A DNA stretch of 64,000 nt, taken from CADEEN01 sp963840805 (GTDB lineage: Bacteria; Pseudomonadota; Gammaproteobacteria; Burkholderiales; Burkholderiaceae_C). The stretch is from NCBI GenBank assembly GCA_963840805.1, contig CAWJAJ010000011.1, positions 62,001-126,000 of the forward strand, written 5' to 3'. The translations under genes were made by a program, and so were the position numbers. Under the pieces are notes generated by a model, which ran no database searches, was not told the DNA's origin, and saw only the letters and a program-made list of their open reading frames with translations. Positions 9,443 through 18,305 of the stretch are shown here, piece by piece. The first letter of the stretch is position 1; every line of letters starts with the position of its first letter.

Positions 9443-10373
9443 TCATCGAGCATCAGGACTGGCCACCACAGCACGACGACGGCGCACAACACGACGCAGC
9501 TGCTGGCTGCGCTGCTGCAGTGCGCCGCAGCCGGCGACGGCGTCCTTGGGCTTGACCGCACGGATGAAGCCACTGACGAATTGGCCATCGACCTGATCGG
9601 CGAGTTGCTGCATGTCCGCACCCTGGGCGGCCAGGAACTCGCTCGCGTCGTCAGCCGAGTAGACGCGAGTGACCTCGATGCTGGCATCGACGAAGCCGGC
9701 TGCGCGCGAGCTTGTCCAGGTACTCCTGATCCGACAACGCACCGGCCACGCAACCGACCCACAGCTCCATGCTCTTGCGGATGGCCGGCGGCACGTCGCC
9801 ACGCACCACGACGTCCGACACCGCGAATCGGCCGCCGGGCTTGAGCACCCGGAAGGCTTCCGCGAGGACGCGGTCCTTGTCCCCCGACAAATTGATGACG
9901 CAGTTCGAGATGATCACGTCGACCGAGTTGGCCGGCAGCGGGATGTTCTCGATCTCGCCTTTCAGGAAGTGCACGTTCGCCAGGCCACTCTTGCGCTTGT
10001 TCTCCTCGGCCAGGGCGAGCATCGGCTCGGTCATGTCGAGCCCGAAGGCCGTGCCCGTCGGGCCCACCCGCCTGGCCGAGAGCAGCACGTCGATGCCGCC
10101 GCCGGACCCGAGGTCCAGCACGGTCTCGCCGGCCTCGAGTTCGGCCAGCGCGGTCGGGTTGCCGCAGCCCAGCGAGGCCAGCATGGCCGTCTCGGGCACC
10201 GCGCCCGCCTCGGCGCCGTCGTAGAGGTTCGACGTGATGGGGTCACATCCGCCCATGCCGCCTGGCCTGCTGCCGCAGCAACCGCTGGTGGCGCCCTGCG
10301 TGACGCGCATCGCGGCCTCGCCGTACTTCTGCTTCACGACTTCTCTCACGTCACTGTCGGTCGTCATCGTCAT
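9443..10373 (-). CDS. arsM: arsenite S-adenosylmethionine methyltransferase ArsM, one frameshift
   Basis: SAM-dependent enzyme that methylates As(III) to volatile or mobile methylarsenicals. It shows the SAM-binding motif VLDLGSGGGIDVLL, the cysteine in VIISNCVINLSGDKDR and the cysteine in ELWVGCVAGALS. The last two sit where the conserved catalytic cysteines of ArsM lie. A further Cys-rich segment (GCCGSRPGGMGGCDP) lies near the N-terminus. A frameshift near 9708 moves the C-terminal 80 or so residues (AAGFVDASIEVTRVYSADDA) into another frame. The C-terminus lacks the usual terminal Cys cluster in the visible frame, perhaps because of another indel. It is the last gene of the ars operon. Confidence 0.9.
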
Positions 10374-10421
10374 CTCCGGTTAATTGCAGCAGACGATCGT
10401 GGCCGGTTCGATCGCCTCGCT

Positions 10422-10658
10422 TCAGGCCACCAGCCACTGCCGGATCTCGGCCTGCGTCGGAATGCGGCCGCTGCTGACCAGCTTCTCGTCGACGACGAGG
10501 CCCGGTGTGGACAGCAGGTCGTAGGCCATGATGGCCTTCATGTCGCTGACCTTGACGAACTCGGCCTCGACGCCGGCGCCGGCTGCAGCCTCGCGCGCCA
10601 TCGCTTCGAGCTTGCGGCAATTGGCACATCCGGGCCCGAGGATCTTGACGGTCTTCAT
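10422..10658 (-). CDS. small thioredoxin-family redox protein
   Basis: A 78-residue protein with the active-site motif GPGCANCRKLE near residues 8-18 and the cis-Pro region STPGLVVDEKLVSSGR. It matches the compact archaeal/bacterial thioredoxins of the TM0996/MTH895 type in size and layout. Such genes often follow the ArsP-type permease in arsenic clusters. A role in keeping arsenic enzymes or the permease reduced is likely but not shown. It lies 24 bases downstream of the permease and 48 bases upstream of arsM on the same strand. Confidence 0.85.
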   Translation of the reverse strand: MKTVKILGPGCANCRKLEAMAREAAAGAGVEAEFVKVSDMKAIMAYDLLSTPGLVVDEKLVSSGRIPTQAEIRQWLVA

Positions 10659-10682
10659 CGATGCTCTCCTTGTCGAACGCTG

Positions 10683-12130
10683 TCACGCGTGGGCCGGCAC
10701 GGCGCGGCGCCCCAGCAGCCAGCTGGTCAACGCCACCAGCAAGCCGACGAAGGCGGCCAGCCCGATGGCGATCCACGCCGGGTTCACGCCGTCGACCCAG
10801 GCGCCGTACACCAGCCCGGCCACGATGCTGAACACCGCCACCAGGCCGACGTAGGTGAAGGTCTTGGGCCGGCCGATCACGGCGGCCACCATCAGGATGC
10901 TCTGCAGGCTCAGCTCCGGGTCGGCCATCAGGTAGGCCAGCAGCGGGCCGCGGTGCATGCCCAGGTCGAGGAACATGTGCGCCACCGGCACCTCCACCAG
11001 CGTCGGGAAGTACATGAACACGCCGAAGACCACGGCCACCGCGTTGGCCAGCAGGTCGTTGCTGCCGGCAAGGCTCTGGATCCATTCGGGCTGGATCAAC
11101 TGCCGCACGACACCGACCGCGAACACACCGACCACCAGCAGCGCGAAGATCTGTTTGACGAAGCGCCAAGCCTCCCATAGCCAGGCCTGCCAGGCCTCGG
11201 CACCGAGGCGGCGCGCGTGGTGCAGCACGGCCCACAGCGCCAGCGCGACGGCCAGTGTGCGGCCGGTGATTGCGATCTCCAGCCCGTCGGCATTCGGCGT
11301 CAGCCGGAGCGCGGCCACCAGCAGCGTCGCAGCAGCGAGGGCCAGCGCAACCCAGGTCCAGCGGTTGGCGCCTTCGACGATGTTCTCCAGGCCCTTCCAG
11401 GCGGCCAGCCCGATCAGCACCAGCAACACGATCAGCAGCGAGCCCTGCACGCTCACACCCTCCTCGCCCTTGGCCGCATCGAAGGGCACCCACTGCGACA
11501 GCGTGGCCTGCCAGGCCTCGGCCCACGGCAGAGGCAGGGTCATCGCGCCCGACGGTGGCGGTCAATGGCCACAGCTTCAGCGTGCCGGCGATCAACACCG
11601 CCACCAGCGACAACAGCACGCCGAAGGCCGCCGGGCCGATGCTTGCCTGCTCGGCGAACAAGGCATCGGTCTGGGCATCGTGGCGGGTGTCGTCGCGCCA
11701 GAACAGCACCGCCATCAACAGGCCGATGCCGATGCCGAACAGCAGGCTCAGCGCAAAGCGCGCAAAGGCGAAGTCGGCGCCCAGGATGCTGCCGGTGTAG
11801 GCCAGCGCGAGGATGTTGCCGGCCGGCGCGAAGAACAGGAAGGTGATCGCCGGCCCGAGGCCCGGCCCCTTTCTTGTAGATGCCGGCGAACAGCGGCACG
11901 ATGGTGCACGAGCACACTGCCAGCAGCGACCCGGCGGCTGCGGCGGCCGGGTAGGACACCCGGTACGGCGCGTTGCGGCCGAGCCAGCGTGTGATGCTGG
12001 CCTTGGGGATCAGCGCCGCCATCGCGCCGGCGATGAAGAACGCCGGCAGCAGGCACAACAGCACGTGCGCAGCGAGGTAGGCGGCCAGGTTGCCGGCTCC
12101 ACCGTTCATCAGGCGCAGGAAGGTGTCCAT
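10683..12130 (-). CDS. arsP: ArsP/DUF318-type permease, two frameshifts
   Basis: An inner-membrane permease of about 480 residues with at least eight hydrophobic helices. The conserved block AVCSCTIVPLFAGIYKKGAG, carrying CSC, belongs to the permease family that includes the organoarsenical exporter ArsP. The later block FMYFPTLVEVPVAHMFLDLG belongs to the same family. The frame breaks near 11870 and near 11555; the middle third reads MMAVLFWRDDTRHDAQTDAL in its own frame. Its place beside arsM and arsI fits export of methylated or aromatic arsenicals, although some relatives have other substrates. An imperfect FNR-like match lies about 75 bases upstream. Confidence 0.8.
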
Positions 12131-12244
12131 GCTCTCGCTTCGTCACCGCAGGCGGACACGACGCATGTCCATCAGAACAGAGCGTCGCCGATCGCGCGTT
12201 GACTGTGCTCAATCCGATCGCTGACCAAGCTCTCGCATTCAGGC

Positions 12245-12751
12245 TCAGCTGCGACCGATCTCGACCAGCGCGGCCTGCAGCGCTGCGCGATCCATGGTCT
12301 CCAGCGGCAAGGCCAGCAGTTGCAACATGCGGTAGCCGATGGCCTGGCGCGTCAACTCGAAGGCACGGCGCTTGCCCGTCTCGCCGCCCTCGGCGTTGGA
12401 CGGATCGGGGTAGCCCCAGTGCACCTTGACCGGCTGGCCGCCCGTGCCGCCGAAGAAGACCGGGCAGGATTCGGCCGCAGCGCTGTCGCACACCGTGATC
12501 ACGATCGACAACGGCGGCGCGCCGTCGGCGCTGAAATCGTCCCAGCTCTTGGTGCGAAAGGCCGCGGTGTCGATGCCGGCGTTGTTCAGGGCCTCGATCG
12601 CGAACGGATTGATGCGGCCGCTGGGCGCGCTGCCGGCGCTGTGCGCCATCACGTCACGGCCGAGCTTCTTCGCCCAGTGATTCAGCATGCCTTCGGACAG
12701 CACGCTGCGCGCCGAATTGTGGGTGCACAGGACCAGGACATGGATCGTCAT
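12245..12751 (-). CDS. arsC: arsenate reductase ArsC, LMW-phosphatase type
   Basis: A 168-residue cytoplasmic arsenate reductase that turns As(V) into As(III) for export. It has the phosphatase P-loop VLCTHNSARS with the nucleophilic Cys and Arg (CxxxxxR) near residues 9-15. The segment VITVCDSAAAESCPVFFGG carries the additional resolving-type cysteines, and HWGYPDPS holds the general-acid Asp. The C-terminal helix (TRQAIGYRMLQLLALP) is typical. The gene is 3 bases downstream of arsI. Reducing power may come from the thioredoxin-like protein in the same operon (inference). Confidence 0.93.
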   Translation of the reverse strand: MTIHVLVLCTHNSARSVLSEGMLNHWAKKLGRDVMAHSAGSAPSGRINPFAIEALNNAGIDTAAFRTKSWDDFSADGAPPLSIVITVCDSAAAESCPVFFGGTGGQPVKVHWGYPDPSNAEGGETGKRRAFELTRQAIGYRMLQLLALPLETMDRAALQAALVEIGRS

Positions 12752-12754
12752 GGC

Positions 12755-13222
12755 TCAGCAGCAGGACGACGACGCCTTGACCGCGATGCCGACCGGCTTG
12801 CCGCGCGGCGCCGCCGGCATGCAACAGGCCGTGGCAGCGGGCGTCGCCTCGTTGAACAGCGGGATGTTGCCCAGCGTGTGGAAGTGCTCCCAGGCGATGC
12901 CCTGCGGATCGGTGATCCAGTGCTTCTCGCTGCGGGCGTAGCAGCAGGTCGTTTCGCCCTCGTCCTGCAGTGCGATGTCGGCCGCCTCGGCGCGGGCCTT
13001 CAGCGCGGCCAGTTCGGCGGCGTCGTCGGTCTGGATGCCGAGGTGGTCGATGCCGGGTTGCGTGCCGCGCGTGGAGATGGCGAAGTTGACTGCGGGGTCG
13101 TCGAGCATCCACTTGGCGTAGTCGCCCTCGATGCGCGCGGGCTCGGCGGCGAACAGCTTGGAATAGAAGCCGATGCTCTTCGCAAGATCATCGACGTGCA
13201 GGTGGACGTGAAAGCGCTTCAT
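12755..13222 (-). CDS. arsI: ArsI-like C-As lyase (VOC dioxygenase)
   Basis: A 155-residue vicinal-oxygen-chelate protein. Predicted metal ligands His5 (MKRFH), His60 (GIDHLGIQ) and Glu112 (AWEHFH) fit the 2-His-1-Glu triad of ArsI. The adjacent cysteines Cys93-Cys94 in ETTCCYARSEKHW match the arsenic-binding pair that separates ArsI from other glyoxalase-fold proteins. ArsI cleaves the C-As bond of trivalent methyl and aromatic arsenicals using Fe(II) and O2. Two more Cys pairs lie near the C-terminus (TACCM and the final SSCC). CadI-like cadmium-induced proteins are close relatives and cannot be fully excluded. Confidence 0.85.
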   Translation of the reverse strand: MKRFHVHLHVDDLAKSIGFYSKLFAAEPARIEGDYAKWMLDDPAVNFAISTRGTQPGIDHLGIQTDDAAELAALKARAEAADIALQDEGETTCCYARSEKHWITDPQGIAWEHFHTLGNIPLFNEATPAATACCMPAAPRGKPVGIAVKASSSCC

Positions 13223-13234
13223 GGTTTCTCCGGT

Positions 13235-13561
13235 TCAACAGGTGGAACAACCCGGCGCGGCCGTGGCTTCGCAGGCCGCGCCCTGGCAGCAGTGGGCGGT
13301 CAGGTACTCGAGCAGTGCGTTCATCTGTTCGATCGACGGCCGGTAGATCAGGTTGCGGCCATCGCGCTGCTGCGACACGAGGCCGGCGTGCATCAGCTCC
13401 TTCAGGTGGAACGACAGCGTCGACGCCGGCACGCCCAGCGTCGCCGCCAGCGCACCCGGCGTCAGGCCCTGCGGGCCGGCGCCGACCAGGGCGCGGAAGA
13501 CGCGCAGGCGCATGCCCTGGGCCAGCGCGGCGAGCGAGACGACGGCGGTCTTTTCGTTCAT
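13235..13561 (-). CDS. arsR: ArsR-family arsenite-responsive repressor
   Basis: A 108-residue winged-helix repressor. The DNA-recognition part reads GALAATLGVPASTLSFHLKELMHAGLVSQQRDGRNLIYR. The segment LTAHCCQGAACE near residues 88-99 and the terminal GCSTC supply cysteine pairs. Metalloid sensing through C-terminal cysteines has been described for several ArsR subgroups. The ATG was chosen at 13561 (MNEKTAVV), overlapping the end of acr3 as ATGA. The gene is second in the operon rather than first, so it would be autoregulated through the promoter upstream of acr3 (inference). Confidence 0.92.
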   Translation of the reverse strand: MNEKTAVVSLAALAQGMRLRVFRALVGAGPQGLTPGALAATLGVPASTLSFHLKELMHAGLVSQQRDGRNLIYRPSIEQMNALLEYLTAHCCQGAACEATAAPGCSTC

Positions 13562-14645
13562 GTCCTGCCCCTCAGGCGCGCGCAGCGGCCGCGGGCCGGC
13601 GTGCCAGCGAAGTACTTGCGCTGGAACCACGAGCGCGACGTTGACCAGGCCGATCATCACCGGCACTTCGACCAGCGGCCCGATGACCGCCGCGAACGCC
13701 GGCCCCGAGTTGATGCCGAAGACCGCGATGGCCACCGCGATGGCGAGCTCGAAGTTGTTGCTCGCGGCGGTGAACGACAGCGTGGCGCTCTTTTCGTAGT
13801 TCGCCCCCAGGCGCTTGCTCATGAAGAACGAGAACACGAACATCACGCACGAAGTAGATCAGCAGCGGGATCGCGATGCGCACCACGTCGAGCGGGATGC
13901 CGACGATCCACTCGCCCTTCAGGCAGAACATCACGACGATCGTGAACAGCAGGGCGACCAGCGTGATCGGGCCGATCCTCGGCACGAAGCGCTCGTGGTA
14001 CCAGTCCTTCGACACGAAACGCAGCATCACCACCCGCGTCAGCACGCCGGCGATGAACGGGATGCCGAGGTAGATGAACACGCTCTCGGCGATCTGCCCG
14101 ATCGAGATGTCGACCACCGAGCCGGCCAGGCCGAACAGCGGCGGCAGCACGGTGATGAAGAACCAGGCGTAGACGCTGAAGAACAGCACCTGGAAGATCG
14201 AGTTGAAGGCGACCAGCCCGGCGGCGTACTCGGTCGAGCCCTTGGCGAGTTCGTTCCAGACGATCACCATCGCGATGCAGCGGGCCAGGCCGATCATGAT
14301 CAGGCCGACCATGTACTCGGGCTTGTCGTGCAGGAAGATCACCGCCAGCGCGAACATCAGCACCGGCCCGACGATCCAGTTCTGCACCAGCGACAGCGCG
14401 AGCACCTTCTTGTCGCGGAAGACGTCGGCCAGCTCTTCGTAGCGCACCTTCGCAAGCGGCGGATACATCATCAGGATCAGGCCCACCGCGATCGGGATGT
14501 TGGTCGTGCCGACCTGGAAGCGGTCGATGAAGGCCTCGACGCCCGGTGCGAAGTAGCCGATCGCGACGCCGAGCGCCATCGCCGCGAAGATCCAGACGGT
14601 CAGGTAGCGGTCGAGGAACGAGAGCTTGCGGGCGATGGCGGTCAT
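13558..14645 (-). CDS. acr3: arsenite efflux permease, ACR3 family, frameshifted
   Basis: A ten-helix inner-membrane As(III) exporter of about 355 residues. Clear ACR3 blocks are LDRYLTVWIFAAMALGVAIG, VGLIMIGLARCIAMVIVWN (with the conserved Cys of the substrate path) and LSFTAASNNFELAIAVAIAV. The frame breaks near 13850 and again near 13630, where the C-terminus resumes as WFQRKYFAG. The stop then overlaps the arsR start. It is the promoter-proximal gene of the ars operon; the 100 bases upstream are AT-richer than average (TCTACATTTCTACGTTTCCA), as expected for a promoter. Many annotations call this gene arsB, but the family is ACR3. Confidence 0.92.
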
Positions 14646-14766
14646 GGGCTGGCAGCGGCGGGCGCCGGAGTGTTCTACATTTCTACGTTTCCATTTTTAT
14701 CGAATCAATGATGGACTGTCAAGGCATGTCCGGTTCTCGACCGCAATTTCTGCATGCATCTGCGCG

Positions 14767-15005
14767 GCAACGGGGCAGCCGGGCCAGGCACGGCGCTTAG
14801 GTTCGGCGGTCTTCGCTGCGCTCAGACGGCCCTGCGCTGCGCGGGTCCGTGGCCCCGTCGCTCAACTCGCTACGCTCACTGCGTTCGCTGCGCTCGGACA
14901 GTCGCGACGAGTCAGAGCACGATGCGCGCTGCGCGCGCGGGCCCCGGCCCCTGTGCTGCTCGGCGCCTCACATGCGCGCCGTGCCCGGCCCGGCTGCCCC
15001 GTTGC
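14767..15005. repeat. 239-bp hairpin element with ~30-bp inverted ends (copy 1)
   Basis: The ends (14767-14796 and 14976-15005) are inverted repeats of 30 bp with one mismatch, starting GCAACGGGGCAGCC. The interior holds a conserved core (CTCGCTACGCTCACTGCGTT). A near-identical copy lies at 54126-54364, and the shared sequence extends to 281 bp (14762-15042 and 54121-54401, about 99% identical). Two further members with different arms lie at 35566-35798 and 54412-54649. The gap 14646-15093 holds only this element and the ars promoter region. No reading frame here looks like a protein. Confidence 0.85.
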
Positions 15006-15093
15006 AGAACCGGTGGTGGCGTGCAGGCTATCGAACACCGACCCTGGCGCCTTGCTCGCGCCGCTGCACACACGAACGTGCACGCCACCACCT

Positions 15094-17109
15094 TCAGCCA
15101 GGTGTGGATTCGACGACAAGTGCCTCGGCGACCAATTCGGCGATGTCGCGCGACTGAACGGTTCCACCGGGCTGCACGGCAGACAGCCCGTCACCGACCA
15201 TCACCGCGCAATACGGGCACGCGGTTGCAATGGTCTGCGGTGTGGCCTCGAGCGCCTGCTCGACACGGGTGACGTTGATGCGCTTGCCGATCGTCTCTTC
15301 CATCCACATGCGGCCGCCGCCGGCGCCGCAGCACATCGCCTTCTCGCGCGACAGTGCGAACTCGAGCGGCGCTTCACCGCACAGCCGGGCCAGGATCGCG
15401 CGCGGCGCGTCGAACTCGCCGTTGTGCCGGCCCAGGTAGCACGGGTCGTGATAGATCACGCGCTGCAACGAGGCGTTGACGCGGATGCTCCCCGCCGCCA
15501 GCAGCTCGGCGATCATTTGCGTGTGGTGCACCAGCTCGTAGTGGCCGCCGAACTCGGGGTACTCGTTGCGCAGCGAGTTCAGCGCGTGCGGGTCGCAGGT
15601 GACGATGCGCTTGGCGCCGACCTCGCCCAGCGTGGCCACCAGCGTGGTGGCCAGCTGCTGGAACAGCATCTCGTTGCCGACGCGCCGCACGCACTCGCCG
15701 GTCGAGCCTTCGCGGGCGCCGAGGATGCCGAAGCGCACCCCGCCCTGCTTCATCACCTGCACGAAGGCGCGGGCGATCTTCTGGCCGCGCGGGTCGAACG
15801 ACATCGCCGAGCCGACGTAGAACAGGCAGTCCAGCCCGGCCAGGTCGGCCGCGCTCCGTACGATCGGCACGTCCAGGCCCTGCGCCCAGTGGCCACGCTG
15901 GTCGGCCTGCAGCCCCCACGGGTTGCTTTGCGACTCGTAGGCTTCGAACACCTTCTTCAGCTCGTGCGGGAACTCGCCGGCGATCATCACCTGGTGCTGG
16001 CGCAGGCGGAAGAACTTGGGCAGGTGCTCGAGTTCGATCGGGCACGCCGCCTCGCAATAGCCGCAGGTGGTGCAGGCCCACAGCGTGTCTTCGCCGATCA
16101 CGCCGCCCACCAGCGCCGGCAGCTCGGCCTTCGGGTCCTTGGCGACGATGGCCTCACGCTGATCGAGCAGGTGGTGCTTGAGGCTGTCGTTGACGGCCTT
16201 CAGCGACAGCGGCTTGCCGGTCAGGTGCGTCGGGCAGGCATCCTTGCAGCGGCCGCACTCGGTGCAGGTGAAGGCGTCGAGACCGTCCTTCCATGTCAAA
16301 TCGCGCGCAGTGCGCGCGCCGGCCTGCATGTCGGCCTCGTCGGTGGCGGCCATCAGCTTTTCGAGGTCGACGCCGGGCACGCGGTTGGCCGGCCGGCCGC
16401 GGCGGAAGAACAGTGTCGGCAATGCCGTGACGATGTGGAAATGCTCGCCGGCGGGCAGCAACACCAGGAAGCTGAACACGACGATCATCTGCGCCCAGTA
16501 CGACAGCACGTAGCCCGCGGTCAGCACCGTCGGCGACAGTCCTGCGAACAAACGGGCCACCGCGTCACCGCCGAAGGCATAGGCACGTTCGTGCCCGATG
16601 CCCGAGATACGCTCGGACAGCAGCGTGAAGCGAAAGCCGTCGAACACGAAGTCGGTGACCATGATCGTCAGGATCAGCGACAGCACCAGCACCGCCTCGC
16701 GGTTGGGCTCGAGCCGCGCCGGCCGCGTCACGAAGCGGCGCCAGAAGGCGTAAAGCACCGCCACGACGACCATCAATTCGATCGCGTCCTTGACCGCGGC
16801 GAATGGCCCGAGCACCTCGGGGAACGTGGCCGACTCGCTGTAGCCGATCGCGATCAGCTGCAGCTTGCGCAGCAACAGCGACATGAAGCCGAGGAAGATC
16901 GCCGCGTGCATCAGGCCCGGGCGCCATTCGCGCTCGATCATGCGACGCTGCAGCAGGCCATTGACCAGCACGCTCTTCAGGCGCTGCGCCGGCCGATCCC
17001 AGCGCACCTCAGGCTGAAGCGCCAGCACGATCTGCAACTTGCGCCAGGCCAGCCAGGCGAAGCCGGCCAACGCCAGCAACATCAGCAGGCTGATTCCGGC
17101 AGGACTCAT
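15094..17109 (-). CDS. membrane-bound HdrD-like Fe-S oxidoreductase
   Basis: A 671-residue membrane iron-sulfur protein. The first 230 or so residues contain several hydrophobic helices, as in NarI-like haem b domains. Two classical [4Fe-4S] motifs follow, CTECGRCKDACP and CTTCGYCEAACP (about residues 275-355). The C-terminal half has two CCG-type domains, visible as HDPCYLGRHNGEF and AMCCGAGGGRMW plus TACPYC. The layout matches (Fe-S)-binding proteins related to HdrD/DsrK and to ETF:quinone oxidoreductases of anaerobes, which move electrons between a soluble donor and quinone. It is divergent from menA with an FNR-like box between. The partner is unknown; no etfAB is in the window. Confidence 0.85.
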   Translation of the reverse strand: MSPAGISLLMLLALAGFAWLAWRKLQIVLALQPEVRWDRPAQRLKSVLVNGLLQRRMIEREWRPGLMHAAIFLGFMSLLLRKLQLIAIGYSESATFPEVLGPFAAVKDAIELMVVVAVLYAFWRRFVTRPARLEPNREAVLVLSLILTIMVTDFVFDGFRFTLLSERISGIGHERAYAFGGDAVARLFAGLSPTVLTAGYVLSYWAQMIVVFSFLVLLPAGEHFHIVTALPTLFFRRGRPANRVPGVDLEKLMAATDEADMQAGARTARDLTWKDGLDAFTCTECGRCKDACPTHLTGKPLSLKAVNDSLKHHLLDQREAIVAKDPKAELPALVGGVIGEDTLWACTTCGYCEAACPIELEHLPKFFRLRQHQVMIAGEFPHELKKVFEAYESQSNPWGLQADQRGHWAQGLDVPIVRSAADLAGLDCLFYVGSAMSFDPRGQKIARAFVQVMKQGGVRFGILGAREGSTGECVRRVGNEMLFQQLATTLVATLGEVGAKRIVTCDPHALNSLRNEYPEFGGHYELVHHTQMIAELLAAGSIRVNASLQRVIYHDPCYLGRHNGEFDAPRAILARLCGEAPLEFALSREKAMCCGAGGGRMWMEETIGKRINVTRVEQALEATPQTIATACPYCAVMVGDGLSAVQPGGTVQSRDIAELVAEALVVESTPG

Positions 17110-17227
17110 CGCGGTGCGCTTCCCTCGTTGCAGCTCAGTGCCGGCTCCGCCGGCGCGCGAATTGCATGCAGGACGGTCGCGGCAATCGGATCGCTGTGAA
17201 CTCTAAGGAGCGCGCGGTGGCGGCCGC

Positions 17228-17241
17228 CTGATATATGTCAA
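17228..17241. promoter_or_regulatory. FNR/ANR-like box between the Fe-S gene and menA
   Basis: CTGATATATGTCAA has one mismatch to TTGAY-N4-RTCAA (first base C). It lies about 125 bases from the Fe-S gene start and 117 bases from menA, so it could serve either or both divergent genes. Inferred from the motif and from similar boxes upstream of other redox genes in the window. Confidence 0.5.
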
Positions 17242-17351
17242 GCAATCAGGGGGCCGTACCGCGATGCGGCATGCCACGCGCGTCGGGGTGGTTAGACTGA
17301 CCGCAGGCGGCACGATCACCGCGGCACGACAGGCGACGGAGGAACGATTCG

Positions 17352-18290
17352 ATGCAGATGCAAGAGAACATGCAAGGCGGCTCGGCAGCGTCGGGCGGCG
17401 GCATGGCGTCTGTGGGGCGCGCCTGGATCATGGCGGCACGGCCGCACACGCTGACCATCGGCGTCAACCCGGTGCTGGTGGGCTGCGCGATGGCCTGGGC
17501 CGAGACCGGCCGGATCGACTGGCGCCTGATGCTGCTGTCGATGCTCGGCGCGCTGCTGCTGCAGGCCGGCACCAACCTCGACAACGACGTCAGCGATTTC
17601 GAACGCGGCACCGATCGCGCCGGCCGGCTCGGCCTGCCGCGCGCCACCGCGCTGGGGCTGCTGACGCCGGGGCAGGTGCGCACCGCGTCGCGAGGCTGCT
17701 TTGCCGTGGCCACGGTGTTCGGCCTGATGCTGGCCTGGCACGGCGGCTGGCCGATCCTGCTGGCCGGCATCGCGTCGGCGGCGGCGGCGATGGCCTACTC
17801 CGGCGGGCCGCGGCCGATCTCGTACACGCCGTTCGGCGACTTCGTGGTCTGGCTGTTCTTCGGGCTGGTCGCCGTCTGTGGCACCTACTACCTGCAGACG
17901 CTGACGCTGAGCCCCGGCGTGATCGTCGCGGCGACGATGGTCGGCCTGCCGGCCACAGCGGTGCTGGTGGTCAACAACTATCGCGACCTCGACCCCGATC
18001 GCGCCGTCGGCAAGGTCACGCTCGCCGTCTGGCTCGGCCGCACGTTCAGCCGCTGGGAGTACGCGCTGCTGGTGCTGGCGCCGTTCGTGCTGCTCGGCGT
18101 GCTGGCGCTGCAGACGCATATGGGCTTCACGCTGGCCGTGCCGCTGCTGGCGCTGCCGATGGCCATCGGCCTGGTGCGCGGCTTCTGGCGCGAAACGCCC
18201 GGGCCGGCGTTCAATCCGCTGCTGGCACAGACGGCGCGGTTCCAGGTGCTGTTCGCGGTGCTGCTCTGCGTCGGAATCCTGTTGCACTGA
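17352..18290 (+). CDS. menA: 1,4-dihydroxy-2-naphthoate polyprenyltransferase-like MenA
   Basis: A UbiA-superfamily prenyltransferase of 312 residues with about eight membrane helices. Both Asp-rich Mg-prenyl-diphosphate motifs are present: NLDNDVSDFERGTDRAG near residue 78 and NNYRDLDPDRAVGK near residue 215. ARPHTLTIGVNPVLVG and the YLQTLTLSPGV loop fit MenA better than UbiA. It would make demethylmenaquinone at the inner membrane. The annotated start gives a polar Met/Gln/Gly-rich leader; an internal ATG (MASVGRAW) at 17403 is an alternative, but GGAGGAACG sits before 17352. Menaquinone is uncommon in Burkholderiales, so this gene is informative about low-potential respiration. Confidence 0.88.
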   Translation: MQMQENMQGGSAASGGGMASVGRAWIMAARPHTLTIGVNPVLVGCAMAWAETGRIDWRLMLLSMLGALLLQAGTNLDNDVSDFERGTDRAGRLGLPRATALGLLTPGQVRTASRGCFAVATVFGLMLAWHGGWPILLAGIASAAAAMAYSGGPRPISYTPFGDFVVWLFFGLVAVCGTYYLQTLTLSPGVIVAATMVGLPATAVLVVNNYRDLDPDRAVGKVTLAVWLGRTFSRWEYALLVLAPFVLLGVLALQTHMGFTLAVPLLALPMAIGLVRGFWRETPGPAFNPLLAQTARFQVLFAVLLCVGILLH

Positions 18291-18305
18291 GCGCCGGCCG
18301 AGGCC

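Noticed and set aside
12199..12212. TTGACTGTGCTCAA upstream of arsP as an FNR box
   Set aside because: The right half-site is CTCAA and the gene lies in the middle of an arsenic operon. It could be chance and was not counted with the redox sites.
14767..15005. Insertion sequence or transposase remnant in the hairpin element
   Set aside because: No transposase-like reading frame exists in the 239 bp, and arms differ between family members.
14626..17199. A very long plus-strand open frame (over 850 codons) opposite the Fe-S oxidoreductase gene
   Set aside because: It is a GC-rich antisense shadow with His/Arg/Gln-rich composition and no family motifs. Similar shadows occur opposite hypF, nuoL and others.
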